Source: Halovivax cerinus (GTDB taxonomy: Archaea; Halobacteriota; Halobacteria; Halobacteriales; Natrialbaceae). Taken from it: 64,000 bases of DNA. The notes beneath the pieces were generated by a model. The model had not been told where the DNA came from and did not search any database. It was given only the letters and a program-made list of their open reading frames with translations. The stretch lies in NCBI RefSeq assembly GCF_024498195.1, contig NZ_CP101824.1, positions 1,612,001 to 1,676,000 of the forward strand, in the 5' to 3' direction. Position 1 is the first letter of the stretch, and every line of letters starts with the position of its first letter. A program made the translations under genes and the position numbers. Shown here piece after piece: positions 26,618 to 36,021 of this stretch.

Positions 26618-26851
26618 ACGTCCGATTCGCCGGTCCCGTGCTATCTCTTGGTGCCCATCTCGGGCGCTCGCGGTCGCGGTAGCCGTCTCGTCGGCTTCGA
26701 GACTCGTCTCGACTCGTCGGTTGCGACACCCGTTTCGGCGGGCGGACCGTCGCCGCTCGTCGTGGTGTTCGGTCGCCGACGCGGTTATCGTGGTGCCCGC
26801 CCTGGAAGGTGTGCGAGTGCGGCGACATCGTCCCGTCCTCGCCCTCCACAG

Positions 26852-27112
26852 ATGCACGACACCGATCCCACAGGGACCACTGGACCCAGCACGGCACCCG
26901 ACGCCACGAAGCCACCCGCCGACCCGACAGAGACCTTCGAGACCCGGCTCGCCGAAGTGATCTTCTCCGCGTACGGCCGGGGCGCGGCCGTCGAGACCAC
27001 ACTCGAGATCGACGGGCCGACGTCCGACGCGCCGGACTGGCTCGTGACGATCGAGAAACGTCCGCCCGCCGAGCGGACGTACAACCCGACGTTGCTCGAC
27101 GACGATGTCTGA
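26852..27112 (+). CDS. Small haloarchaeal protein of unknown function (86 aa)
   Basis: A Thr/Pro-rich N-terminal 25 residues lead to a compact domain: FETRLAEVIFSAYGRGAAVE, TLEIDGPTSDAPDWLVTIEK. The PDWxVTI ending is common in short haloarchaeal proteins of unknown role. It is divergent from the Cys-rich membrane protein gene (234-bp shared upstream region, G+C-rich, no clear TATA). Function unknown. Confidence 0.65.
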   Translation: MHDTDPTGTTGPSTAPDATKPPADPTETFETRLAEVIFSAYGRGAAVETTLEIDGPTSDAPDWLVTIEKRPPAERTYNPTLLDDDV

Positions 27113-27241
27113 CGCCCGTCCGCATTTTTCGTACGAACCCGTCGATCACCGTTCTACCGCGTTGTAGACGCCGAAAACCGTGACTGACCGGAAACGTTGA
27201 TTGTTTGTTTTACTGTCTATTTATCGGATACAAACCCTTAT

Positions 27242-27269
27242 GGTACTCCGTACCACACGTGGTGGTACC
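27242..27269. promoter_or_regulatory. Nested palindromes upstream of a DUF7344 gene
   Basis: GGTAC-TCC-GTACC (27242-27254) overlaps ACCAC-AC-GTGGT (27252-27263), followed directly by GGTACC (27264-27269). It lies about 20 bp after a TATA-like CTATTTATC (27217-27225) and 75 bp before the regulator's ATG, so it sits in the transcribed leader or at the start site. A likely operator, perhaps autoregulatory. Confidence 0.4.
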
Positions 27270-27341
27270 CCCTACGTTGCTGACGTCGGTACGCGAGACG
27301 GGTCGACGGCGCGTCGGGTCGGTACGGCACCACCATCAATT

Positions 27342-27698
27342 ATGATCCCTCAAACGAGCGACCCCAACAGGCTGGACGACGAGAACCAAGAGATCCCCCC
27401 GGAGCGGCTATTTCGAGCGTTCGCGAACGACCGGCGGCAGCGAGTCGTGGCCTACCTGGCAGGGAAGACCGCGGCGATACCGATCGGCGACCTCGCGGAG
27501 TACGTGGCAATCACCGAGGGACAGCCCACGCAAGAGCGGTACGAGCGTGTGCTCACCGCACTGGCGCACAACCACCTCCCGCACCTGCAAGACGCGGGCC
27601 TCGTCCGGTACGACGCACTCGCGGAGACGGTCGAATGTACCGCCTCGCGAAGCGTGATCGATCCGTACCTCGACCTCGCCGGCCACGCGGTCGAGTAG
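27342..27698 (+). CDS. DUF7344 winged-helix protein
   Basis: A 118-aa wHTH protein: LFRAFANDRRQRVVAYLAG, IPIGDLAEYVAI, an RYERVLTALAHNHLPHLQDA helix and a wing GLVRYDALAETVEC. Same family as 15897-16211 (DUF7344). I use ATG 27342; an in-frame ATG at 27240, close to a TATA-like box, would add 34 residues. A complex palindrome lies upstream. Probably a DNA-binding regulator. Confidence 0.75.
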   Translation: MIPQTSDPNRLDDENQEIPPERLFRAFANDRRQRVVAYLAGKTAAIPIGDLAEYVAITEGQPTQERYERVLTALAHNHLPHLQDAGLVRYDALAETVECTASRSVIDPYLDLAGHAVE

Positions 27699-27775
27699 CC
27701 ACGAACGAACAGATCCTGGCGGTCTCGATCCATTCCGGGGCCGCGGTCCTCGCGCGTCGAAAGACGGGACAGGAC

Positions 27776-27870
27776 CGCCCGAGCAGTCCGGAACCACCTG
27801 ACCAGTCCCGAAGCGCCCGGGCAGTCCCGAATCGGGTGAACGGTCCCGAAGCGCCTGAACCCTTACGGGG
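27776..27870. repeat. Five-copy 19-bp tandem repeat
   Basis: Units CGCCCGAGCAGTCCGGAAC, CACCTGACCAGTCCCGAAG, CGCCCGGGCAGTCCCGAAT, CGGGTGAACGGTCCCGAAG and a decayed fifth unit run head to tail at exactly 19 bp, ending 20 bp before the FAD oxidoreductase ATG. The core (C/G)AGTCCCGAA is best kept. They may be binding sites or a slippage product. Confidence 0.65.
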
Positions 27871-27890
27871 TCCGGGGACGAATCGATCGC

Positions 27891-29042
27891 ATGGACGTCG
27901 GAATCGTGGGCGGCGGGATCGTCGGCCTCTCCGCGGCGCACGCCCTCGCCGAACGCGGCGCGACAGTGGCCCTCTACGAACGTGGTGCGCTGGGGACCGG
28001 GAGCACCGCCCGGTCGGCGGGCGGGATCCGCTCGCAGTTCTCGACGCCGGTCAACGTCTCGCTCTCGCGGGCCAGCAAACGCGTCTGGAACGACTTCGAG
28101 GGGCGCTTCGGCGTGGACATCGAGTATCGAAAGTGCGGCTACCTGTTTCTCGCGCGGTCCGACGCGACCGCCGAGCGGCTCCACGAGACCGTCGGGATGC
28201 AGCGGGAACTGGGGGCGACCAGCGAGTACGTCGACCCGATCGAGGCGACCGAGTACTGCCCTGGGCTCGATCCGGAGCCGTTCGTCGGCGCGACGTACGG
28301 CCCTGACGACGGGTTCGCGGATCCGAACCTCGCGGTCCAGGGCTACGCGACGGCGGCCCGCGAGGCCGGCGTCGAGATCCGGACGGGGACGACCGTCACC
28401 GACCTTCGTCGCGACGGTGACCGCGTAGTCGGGCTCGAGGTCGACGGGACGGAGCGGTGCAACGCGGACTACGTCGTCAACGCCGCGGGCGCATGGGCCG
28501 GTCGCATCGCCCAACTGGCCGGGATCGACCTCCCGATCGCGCCGCGTCGGCGCCAGATCGCGATCGTGGAGCCGGAAACGCCAGTTCCGGAGACCGTCCC
28601 GCTGACGATCGATCTGGAGACGGGGTCGTACTTCCGACCCGAGCGCGCGGGGATCGCCCTCGTCGGCGGGCACTTCGGCGACGCCGATCCGGACGTCGAT
28701 CCCGACCGGTTCGACGACGGGATGGACGTCGCGTGGGCGGCCACCGCCGTCGAACACGCGGCCGACTACACCGGGTACTTCGGGCCGGAGACGCGGATCC
28801 GCCGGGGTTGGTCGGGGCTGTACGCCGTCACGCCGGACCACCATCCCATCGTCGACGAGACGCTCCCGGGGCTCGTGACCGCTGCGGGCTTTTCGGGTCA
28901 CGGCTTTCAACACGCACCGGCTACGGGCCGACTCGTGGCCGAACTCGTCCTCGACGGCGATGCGTCACTCGTCGACGTCTCGGCCCTCGACGGCGACCGG
29001 TTCGATCGCGGCGAGACCGCGACGGAGCGCCACGTCGCCTGA
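27891..29042 (+). CDS. FAD-dependent oxidoreductase (DAO family)
   Basis: A 383-aa amine/amino-acid oxidase-type flavoprotein. VGIVGGGIVGLSAAHALAER is the FAD site, with GTGSTARSAGGIR, then VVNAAGAWAGRIAQLAGI and a C-terminal RRGWSGLYAVTPDHHPIV and GFSGHGFQHAPATGRL. The pattern fits the glycine oxidase/sarcosine oxidase beta group; exact substrate not readable. It stands alone behind the 19-bp repeat array. Confidence 0.9.
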   Translation: MDVGIVGGGIVGLSAAHALAERGATVALYERGALGTGSTARSAGGIRSQFSTPVNVSLSRASKRVWNDFEGRFGVDIEYRKCGYLFLARSDATAERLHETVGMQRELGATSEYVDPIEATEYCPGLDPEPFVGATYGPDDGFADPNLAVQGYATAAREAGVEIRTGTTVTDLRRDGDRVVGLEVDGTERCNADYVVNAAGAWAGRIAQLAGIDLPIAPRRRQIAIVEPETPVPETVPLTIDLETGSYFRPERAGIALVGGHFGDADPDVDPDRFDDGMDVAWAATAVEHAADYTGYFGPETRIRRGWSGLYAVTPDHHPIVDETLPGLVTAAGFSGHGFQHAPATGRLVAELVLDGDASLVDVSALDGDRFDRGETATERHVA

Positions 29043-29077
29043 CCGTACGGGTCGGACTCGGTTTCCGTCGCCCCGTA

Positions 29078-29087
29078 CTTCTATATC
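29078..29087 (+). promoter_or_regulatory. TATA box for the UspA gene
   Basis: CTTCTATATC lies about 26 bp before the ATG at 29109, indicating a near-leaderless mRNA. Confidence 0.55.
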
Positions 29088-29108
29088 CCAGGCCCGACAG
29101 TCTCCGGT

Positions 29109-29537
29109 ATGGTGTCGCGTATTCTCGTGCCGTTCGACGCGAGCGCGCCGTCCGAGGCCGCGCTGCGGTTCGCGTTCGAGCAGTTCCCGGACGCGTCGGT
29201 CGCGGTCCTCCACGTCGTCGAACCGTTCGCGGATCACACGGACGCTGGCAGCGAACACGACCGCCACCGGTGGCGAGAGCGAGCGACCGGGATGGCCGAG
29301 GAGCACTTCGACGAGGCGCGGGCGATCGCCACCGAGTACGACGCCTCGATCGAGACGGACTGGCGGTACGGCCGGCCGGGCCACGAGGTCGTCGCTCACG
29401 CCGCGACCGGTGACTACGATCACGTCGTGATGGGCAGCCACGGCCGTAGCGGCATCGAGCGTCTCATGCTCGGCAGCGTCGCCGAGACGACGATCCGGCG
29501 CGCGGGCGTCCCGGTGACGGTCATCCCGGAGACGTGA
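29109..29537 (+). CDS. Universal stress protein (UspA family)
   Basis: A 142-aa UspA domain: start SRILVPFDASAPSEAALRFA, and the ATP-binding G-x2-G-x9-G-S/T loop GSHGRSGIERLMLGSVAE (about residues 114-131) followed by VPVTVIPE. Presence of the loop suggests ATP binding. A monocistronic gene with its own promoter. Confidence 0.93.
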   Translation: MVSRILVPFDASAPSEAALRFAFEQFPDASVAVLHVVEPFADHTDAGSEHDRHRWRERATGMAEEHFDEARAIATEYDASIETDWRYGRPGHEVVAHAATGDYDHVVMGSHGRSGIERLMLGSVAETTIRRAGVPVTVIPET

Positions 29538-29658
29538 CCGGCCGACCCGGGTCGCGACCCGCCACGGTCGGACTGCGTCACCTATTCACAATCGTCCCGA
29601 TACGGACCTGCGCTGGCGACCCGGGGCTATTAGTGCCGACGGCCTGCATCGGGACGGT

Positions 29659-29853
29659 ATGAGTAACTCGGCAACCTTCGAAGTGTTTCGCGACCGTGCG
29701 GACGAGTGGCGCTGGCGACTCGTCGCGAGGAACGGCCGAATCATCGCCGATAGCGGCGAGGGATACACCTCGAAACAAGGAGCCGAGCGCGGCATCGAGA
29801 GCGTGAAACGGAGTGCGGCCGACGCGACCGTCGAGTACCTCCCCGAGGACTGA
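29659..29853 (+). CDS. DUF1508 / YegP-like protein (HVO_2922 type)
   Basis: A 64-aa protein with one DUF1508 unit: FEVFRDRADEWRWRLVARNG, IIADSGEGYTSKQGAERGIE, SVKRSA. The W-x-W-R and G-x-x-I-A-x-S-G-E-x-Y motifs are the family signature. Bacterial relatives carry two units; the haloarchaeal type has one and is thought to dimerise. Function unknown. Confidence 0.9.
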   Translation: MSNSATFEVFRDRADEWRWRLVARNGRIIADSGEGYTSKQGAERGIESVKRSAADATVEYLPED

Positions 29854-30000
29854 TTGCCCCGCATCTCCCCCTGTATCGGCCGGAATTGACTCTGTGAGTG
29901 CCTCTACGGTGACTTCTCCCGATTGGCCGGCAACTGGGGCGTTCGTGCGTCCTGCCCGTTCTCGACGCTGTCTGTGGCGATCGAGCGAATATCTTGTGGA

Positions 30001-30010
30001 TTATATATTG
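30001..30010 (+). promoter_or_regulatory. TATA box for the cation antiporter gene
   Basis: TTATATATTG lies about 30 bp before the ATG at 30035. Confidence 0.55.
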
Positions 30011-30034
30011 GGGGCGTCCAGTCACCACTGATCA

Positions 30035-31351
30035 ATGTCACGCCGGTTGCGCCACCCGCTCGTCGCGGTCGCCGTTACGGTTCTGTTGACCGTTCCCTGG
30101 CTCGGTACGTTCTTCTCGTACGGCGGCTACGGCACCGTTCATCCCGGTGCTAACATCGGTGCGGGGATCGCCGTCCTCGTCGCTGGTGCGTCGATTCTGG
30201 GCGCGTCGTTCCTGCTGGCGTGGGCCGCGGAAACGGCCGAGAAGGACGTCCCACGGGCGTTTGCCATCGCCGTCCTGGCCGTGCTGGCGGTCGCCCCGGA
30301 GTACGCGGTCGACGCGCTCTACGCCTGGCAGGCCGGCGCCGGCGATCCTGAGGCGGCCAACCTCGCCGTCGCGAACATGACCGGCGCGAACCGGATCCTC
30401 ATCGGTCTCGGCTGGTCCGGGATCGCCCTCTACAGCATTTATCGTGCTCGTGGTGGCTCGGACCCGGCGGTCGACCACCGGAACGGTTTTCTCACCGACG
30501 TCGTCACGCTGGACCGGGACCTCTCCCTCGAGATCGTCTTCTTGCTCGCGGCGACGGCGGTCGCCTTCTTCGTCCCCCTCGCCGGTGGCATCGGCATCGT
30601 GGACACGGTCGTCCTCGTCGGCCTCTACGTGACCTATCTCGTCGTGATCGTCCGCGGCGACGTCGAGGAACCGGAGGAGCACGGCGGCGTTCCCGCGTAT
30701 TTCCAGCAGTACCCGAAACTCGGCCGCGCTGCGGTCGTCCTCGGGGGCTTTGCCTTCTCCGGGGCGATCATCTTCACCGCGGTCCACCCGTTTGCGGAAG
30801 GGTTGGAGCAGGTCGGGATTCAGAACGGCATCCCGGAATTCTTCATGATTCAGTGGTTGGCGCCGCTGGCATCCGAGAGCCCGGAACTCATCGTCGTCGC
30901 CTATCTGGTGAACAAGGCGCGGACGACCGCGGGCTTTAACGCGCTCATCTCGTCGAAGTTGAATCAGTGGACGCTCCTCATCGGGACGCTCGCCATCGTC
31001 TACTCCATCTCCGCGGGCGCGGTCGAGGCGCTCCCGTTCGACTCGAAACAGGCCGCCGAGATCTGGATCACGGCCGCCCAGAGCTTCTTCGCCATCGCGA
31101 TCCTGACCAACTTCGAGATCAGTACTCGCGAGGCGGTCGGCCTGCTCGGCCTGTTCCTCTCGCAGGTGCTCGTCGAGTTCTTCATTATCCAGACGTACGC
31201 CGAATCGACAGCCAACGAGCTCAGTATGCTCGTCCTCTACGCCTACACGGCCGTCTACGTCGTCCTCGGGATCGCCCTCTTCGTCGCCCGCCGTGAGAGC
31301 GTCGGGGCGCTGTTCGCCCGCTCGGCACGGACGGTTCGCGACGCGATGTGA
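30035..31351 (+). CDS. Sodium/calcium exchanger family (CaCA) antiporter
   Basis: A membrane protein of 438 aa with about ten helices. The two alpha repeats of the CaCA superfamily are visible: AVAPEYAVDALYAW with NLAVANMTGANRILIGLGW (about residues 88-130), and LASESPELIVVAYLVN with GFNALISSKLNQWTLLIGT (about 275-320). These carry the acidic and Asn/Ser residues that bind Ca2+/Na+. Probably exports Ca2+ (or K+/H+) using the sodium gradient. Confidence 0.88.
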   Translation: MSRRLRHPLVAVAVTVLLTVPWLGTFFSYGGYGTVHPGANIGAGIAVLVAGASILGASFLLAWAAETAEKDVPRAFAIAVLAVLAVAPEYAVDALYAWQAGAGDPEAANLAVANMTGANRILIGLGWSGIALYSIYRARGGSDPAVDHRNGFLTDVVTLDRDLSLEIVFLLAATAVAFFVPLAGGIGIVDTVVLVGLYVTYLVVIVRGDVEEPEEHGGVPAYFQQYPKLGRAAVVLGGFAFSGAIIFTAVHPFAEGLEQVGIQNGIPEFFMIQWLAPLASESPELIVVAYLVNKARTTAGFNALISSKLNQWTLLIGTLAIVYSISAGAVEALPFDSKQAAEIWITAAQSFFAIAILTNFEISTREAVGLLGLFLSQVLVEFFIIQTYAESTANELSMLVLYAYTAVYVVLGIALFVARRESVGALFARSARTVRDAM

Positions 31352-31467
31352 GGACTTCGGCGGCCCGACCGATCACACCGTACTCGGTACGACGGCCGAT
31401 CGAAACGACTCGCCGACGCGTGCCGTCGAGGGAACACTGATAGGCCTGTCCGTGTAACCTCCGCGAC

Positions 31468-32829
31468 ATGGAGACGACGAACCCGGCGACGAACGAACGA
31501 ATCGACACCTACGAGGCCGATTCGGCGGACGACGTCGATGCGGCGCTCGACCGCGCGACCGACGCGTACGCAGACTGGCGCGACGTTCCGATGCGCGACC
31601 GCCAGGAGCTGCTCGTCAACGCGGCGGAAATCCTTCGCGATCGCAAGCGAGAGTTTGCCGAACTGATGACCCGGGAGATGGGCAAACCGATCTCGCAGGC
31701 CGAGAGCGAGGTGGAGAAGTGCGCGTGGGGGTGTGAACACTACGCCGAGTACGCCGAAGCCTATCTCGCCGACGAGTACTACCCCAGCCCGCCGGGAACG
31801 ACGGCCAAGACGCAGTACGACCCGATCGGCCCCGTCCTGGCGGTCATGCCGTGGAACTACCCCTTCTGGCAGGTGTTTCGCTTCGCCGCGCCGTCGCTCG
31901 CTGCGGGCAACGTCGGGCTGTTAAAACACGCCTCGAACGTTCCCGGCTGTGCGCTCGCGATCGAGGAGATCTTCCGCGAGGCGGGCTTCCCCGAGGGCGT
32001 CTTCCAGTCACTGCTCATCCCCTCCGATCTCGTGGACGACATCGTCGAGGACGAGCGCGTCCGCGCGGCGACGCTCACCGGGAGCGGCCCGGCGGGTCGC
32101 GCCGTGGCGCAGACTGCTGGCGACCAGTTGAAACCGACCGTCCTCGAACTCGGCGGGAGCGACCCGTTCGTCGTCTTCGACGACGCCGACCTCGACGCGG
32201 CCGCCGAGACCGGCGCACTGGCGCGAAACTTGAACGGCGGTCAGTCCTGTATCGCCGCCAAGCGCTTCATCGTCCACGAGTCCGTCGCCGAGGCGTTCAC
32301 CGAGAAACTCGTCGACGAGATCGAGGCGCTCACCGTCGGCGATCCGATGGACGAAGACACCGACGTGGGCCCACAGTCGAGCGAGGGGGCGATGGAACAC
32401 CTCCACGAACAGGTCGAGGCGAGCGTCGAGGCCGGCGCGACCGTTCTCGCGGGCGGCGAACCGATGGACCGGGAGGGCGCGTTCTACCCGCCGACGGTCC
32501 TGACCGACATCCCGGCCAACTGTCCGGCCGACAGCGAGGAACTCTTCGGGCCCGTCGCATCGGTCTTCACGGTCGAGGACGAGGCCGAAGCCATCGAGAA
32601 GGCCAACGACACGCGCTTCGGACTCGGCGCGTCCATCTGGACCGAAGACCGCGACCGTGGCGAGCGCGTCGCCGGCCGGATCGACGCCGGCTGTACCTTC
32701 ATCAACCAGCTCACGAAGTCCGACCCGCGCGTCCCCTTCGGCGGCGTCAAGGACTCCGGCTACGGCCGTGAACTCTCGAAGGAGGGCATTCACGAGTTCG
32801 TCAACCGCAAGACCGTCTGGATCGAGTGA
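31468..32829 (+). CDS. gabD: NAD(P)-dependent succinate-semialdehyde dehydrogenase
   Basis: An aldehyde dehydrogenase of 453 aa, the short length typical of the YneI/GabD group. Visible: VMPWNYPFWQVFRFAAPSLA, TLTGSGPAGRAVA, catalytic Glu in LELGGSDPFVVF and catalytic Cys in NGGQSCIAAKRF, ending PFGGVKDSGYGRELS. It oxidises succinate semialdehyde or a similar aldehyde to the acid. Single gene. Substrate assignment is by family resemblance. Confidence 0.88.
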   Translation: METTNPATNERIDTYEADSADDVDAALDRATDAYADWRDVPMRDRQELLVNAAEILRDRKREFAELMTREMGKPISQAESEVEKCAWGCEHYAEYAEAYLADEYYPSPPGTTAKTQYDPIGPVLAVMPWNYPFWQVFRFAAPSLAAGNVGLLKHASNVPGCALAIEEIFREAGFPEGVFQSLLIPSDLVDDIVEDERVRAATLTGSGPAGRAVAQTAGDQLKPTVLELGGSDPFVVFDDADLDAAAETGALARNLNGGQSCIAAKRFIVHESVAEAFTEKLVDEIEALTVGDPMDEDTDVGPQSSEGAMEHLHEQVEASVEAGATVLAGGEPMDREGAFYPPTVLTDIPANCPADSEELFGPVASVFTVEDEAEAIEKANDTRFGLGASIWTEDRDRGERVAGRIDAGCTFINQLTKSDPRVPFGGVKDSGYGRELSKEGIHEFVNRKTVWIE

Positions 32830-32968
32830 GCGCCGAGTCCCCGGTCGCTACCCGGCCACTACGCTGGAGGGATTGTTAAATCTGGGCCTATAATTTGTTA
32901 ATGATGGCTAGATTGGACCGGGTATATGGTAGCTACATTAATAAAAATCCGGCACCTAGGCAGATTCA

Positions 32969-35470
32969 ATGACTTCGACGGACGACAACCCGCCCGATCC
33001 TGACCCGGCCGTCGCCGAGTTCTCGGTCCCCGAGATGGATTGTCCCTCCTGTGCGGGGAAGGTCGAGAACGCGCTGGGTGGTGTCGATGGCATCTCCGAG
33101 GCCGACCTGCGGCCGACGACCGGCTCGGTCTCGGTCGCGTACGACGCCGAGAACACCACTGACGCGGAGATCGCCGGCGCTATCGAGGGTGCCGGATACG
33201 CGGTAGCCGACTCGGCCGGCGATAGTGCGCCGACCACCGGCGGCGAAGCCGGCGCAGGCGCACCCAGTGCGGGCGCCGCGGCCAGTGCGAACCCTTCGAA
33301 CGCCGACGAGTCGCCGGCCATCTGGACGAGTTCGCGCGGGATCAAGACGGGGATCAGCGGCGTCTTCCTCGCACTCGGCCTCCTCTTCGAGTTCTTCCTC
33401 CACGGGGCCAACGTCCAGGTCGGGACGCTCGTCGGGACCGATCTCTTCCTCGCGGACGTGCTCTTCCTCGTCGCCGTCGCCGTGGGCGGCCAGGAGATCC
33501 TCCGCGGGGGCTACTACTCGGCGAAGCTCCGCAACCTCGACATCGACTTCCTCATGTCGGCCGCGATCGTCGGCGCCCTGCTCGCGAGTCTCGCGTTCGG
33601 CGAGGCGCTGTACTTCGAGGCCGCGACGCTTGCATTCCTCTTCAGCGTCGCCGAACTCCTGGAGACGGCCTCGATGGACCGGGCGCGCAACTCCCTGCGG
33701 GAGTTGATGGACCTCTCGCCGGACGAGGCGACCGTGCGGCGCGACGGCGAGAGAGTGACGGTTCCCGTCGAGGCGGTCGACGTGGGCGACGTCGTCCTCG
33801 TCAAACCCGGCGAGAAGATCCCGACCGATGGCACGGTCGTCAACGGCGAGAGCAGCGATGGATCGGAGATCCCTCGAGCGAACGGGGAACCCGTGAGCGC
33901 CGTCAACCAGGCGCCGATCACGGGCGAGAGCGTCCCCGTCGACAAGACCGACGGTGACGAAGTCTACGCCGGGACGATCAACGAGGGTGGCTACCTCGAA
34001 GTGTCGGTCACGGCGGCGGCCGGCGACGACACGCTCTCGCGGATCGTTGCCATGGTCGAGGACGCCCAGGCGAACAAGACCGAGCGCGAGCAGTTCGTCG
34101 AGCGTTTCGCGGACTACTACACGCCCGTCGTCGTCGCCTTCGCGATCGTCGTCACGCTCGCCAGTCCCGCCGTCCTCGGGACCACGTGGCCGACGGCGGT
34201 CGTCTACGGCCTGACGCTGCTGGTGCTCGCCTGTCCCTGTGCGTTCGTCATCTCGACGCCCGTTTCCGTCGTTTCCGGCATCACGAGTGCCGCGAAGAAC
34301 GGCGTCCTCGTCAAGGGTGGGAATCACCTGGAAGCGATGGGCGCAGTCGACGTCGTCGCACTCGACAAGACGGGTACCCTGACGAAGGGCGAACTCACCG
34401 TCACCGACGTCGTCCCGCTGTCCGACAACACCGAGGACGACGTCCTCCGCTGTGCACGCGGGCTCGAACGCCGCAGCGAACACCCGATCGGCGAGGCCAT
34501 CGTCGACGCGGCCGACGAGGCGGGCGTCGCCGAGCGCGAGGTCGCCGACTTCGAGAGCCTCACGGGAAAGGGCGTCCGCGCCGACCTTGACGGGACGACC
34601 CACTTCGCCGGTAAACCCGGCCTCTTCGACGACCTCGGCTTCGATCTCTCGCACGTCCACGCCGCGACCGACGGTGGCGTAGTCACGCAGACGGCGCGCG
34701 ACCTGTGCGACCGGAACAACTGCCTCGACCTGCTGGAGGAGACCGTCCCCGAACTGCAGGCCGAGGGCAAGACGGTCGTCCTCGTCGGCACCGCGGACGA
34801 ACTCGAGGGCGTGATCGCCGTCGCGGACGAGATCCGCCCCGACGCGAACCGGACCATCCAGCGCTTACGCGATCTCGGCGTCGAGCGCACCGTCATGCTC
34901 ACCGGGGACAACGCGCGGACGGCCACTGCAATCGCCGAGCAGGTGGGCGTCGACGACTACCGGGCGGAACTCCTCCCCGAGGAGAAGGTGGCAGCCATCG
35001 AGGAGTTGATGGACGACCACGACGATGGCGACGAGCAACGGATGGCCGATAGGGGAACCACCACCGGCGGCGTGGCGATGGTCGGCGACGGCATCAACGA
35101 CGCCCCCGCGCTCGCGACCGCCACCGTCGGCGTCGCGATGGGCGCCGCGGGGACCGATACGGCCCTGGAGACGGCCGATATCGCCCTCATGGGCGACGAC
35201 ATCGCGAAACTCCCCTACCTCTACGAACTCGCCCACGACGCCAACGGCGTCATCCGGCAGAACATCTGGGCCAGCCTCGGGATCAAGGCCGCCCTCGCGG
35301 TCGGCGTTCCCTTCGGGCTCGTCCCCATCTGGCTGGCCGTCCTCGCAGGCGACGCCGGGATGACCGTCGGCGTCACCGGCAACGCGATGCGCCTCTCGCG
35401 GATCGAACCGGAGTCGGTCGATCCGAACACGGTCGATCGGGAGTCGGAGCAAATTGACACCGCCCAGTGA
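32969..35470 (+). CDS. Zn/Cd/Pb-type heavy-metal P-type ATPase
   Basis: An 833-aa metal efflux pump. It has an N-terminal HMA domain with MDCPSCAGKVENAL, a Gly/Ala/Ser linker, TGES-type ITGESVPVDK, membrane site CPCAF, phosphorylated Asp at residue 466 in DKTGTLTKGE, SEHPIGEAI and GDGINDAPAL. The last helices carry N-x7-K (NIWASLGIK) and D-x-G (GDAGMTVGV), the P1B-2 signature for Zn2+/Cd2+/Pb2+ rather than copper. An AT-rich promoter (ATTAATAAAAAT) lies about 25 bp upstream. Confidence 0.93.
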   Translation: MTSTDDNPPDPDPAVAEFSVPEMDCPSCAGKVENALGGVDGISEADLRPTTGSVSVAYDAENTTDAEIAGAIEGAGYAVADSAGDSAPTTGGEAGAGAPSAGAAASANPSNADESPAIWTSSRGIKTGISGVFLALGLLFEFFLHGANVQVGTLVGTDLFLADVLFLVAVAVGGQEILRGGYYSAKLRNLDIDFLMSAAIVGALLASLAFGEALYFEAATLAFLFSVAELLETASMDRARNSLRELMDLSPDEATVRRDGERVTVPVEAVDVGDVVLVKPGEKIPTDGTVVNGESSDGSEIPRANGEPVSAVNQAPITGESVPVDKTDGDEVYAGTINEGGYLEVSVTAAAGDDTLSRIVAMVEDAQANKTEREQFVERFADYYTPVVVAFAIVVTLASPAVLGTTWPTAVVYGLTLLVLACPCAFVISTPVSVVSGITSAAKNGVLVKGGNHLEAMGAVDVVALDKTGTLTKGELTVTDVVPLSDNTEDDVLRCARGLERRSEHPIGEAIVDAADEAGVAEREVADFESLTGKGVRADLDGTTHFAGKPGLFDDLGFDLSHVHAATDGGVVTQTARDLCDRNNCLDLLEETVPELQAEGKTVVLVGTADELEGVIAVADEIRPDANRTIQRLRDLGVERTVMLTGDNARTATAIAEQVGVDDYRAELLPEEKVAAIEELMDDHDDGDEQRMADRGTTTGGVAMVGDGINDAPALATATVGVAMGAAGTDTALETADIALMGDDIAKLPYLYELAHDANGVIRQNIWASLGIKAALAVGVPFGLVPIWLAVLAGDAGMTVGVTGNAMRLSRIEPESVDPNTVDRESEQIDTAQ

Positions 35471-35566
35471 GCACGGACAGTGTGTCCCGTCCCGAAATCG
35501 CGCACTTAGCTGGTGGCCACGTACAGGGAACGATGTAGGGGCCAGGCCGGCACTGTCCCGATAGGA

Positions 35567-35908
35567 ATGGCCACCGTCGAGACCGTCCTGTCGTCGATCT
35601 TCAGCACGATTCCCGAACTGCACGCCGGTCAGCTCGGCCTGTTGGCGGGTATCCTCGTTGGGTTGTGTTACTGGCACGGGTTCCGACGAGCGTCGCTCGG
35701 TCTGCTGGCTGCGTTCTACCTGCTCGCACTCGGAATCGTCCCCGCGTCGACGACCGGACTCGCGGTGGTCCAGGCCAAGCCGTGGTACTTCGCGACGTTG
35801 CTGGTCGGAACCGCACTCGCGGCGATCTGTGCCAACGCGCTGTGGATCCGGGCGCTCTCGACGACTCGCACGCGCTCGTCGCTCGAACGCGGACACAGGG
35901 ACCTCTAA
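35567..35908 (+). CDS. Small integral membrane protein
   Basis: A 113-aa protein with three hydrophobic helices (QLGLLAGILVGLCYW, ASLGLLAAFYLLALGIVPA, YFATLLVGTALAAICANALW) and a basic C-terminus. I do not recognise the family. I chose ATG 35567; an upstream GTG would add polar sequence. It follows the metal ATPase by about 95 bp. Confidence 0.65.
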   Translation: MATVETVLSSIFSTIPELHAGQLGLLAGILVGLCYWHGFRRASLGLLAAFYLLALGIVPASTTGLAVVQAKPWYFATLLVGTALAAICANALWIRALSTTRTRSSLERGHRDL

Positions 35909-36021
35909 CCGCCGCCACCATTCTGTGATTCCGTCAGTATCACCTCCGCGTGTAGCGGTCCAGGGTGAACCCCGCGAGTGCCTACCCGGCCCTTTTTCCT
36001 GCCGGTCGGTGTGGAGCGACT

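Noticed and set aside
25970-26850. Long plus-strand frame upstream of the 86-aa gene
   Set aside because: Composition is shadow-like; the minus-strand Cys-rich membrane protein reads better. Only its last 87 codons (26852-27112) look real.
27240-27341. N-terminal extension of the DUF7344 gene from ATG 27240
   Set aside because: Spacing to the TATA-like box is slightly short and the added 34 residues look non-conserved; kept only as an alternative.
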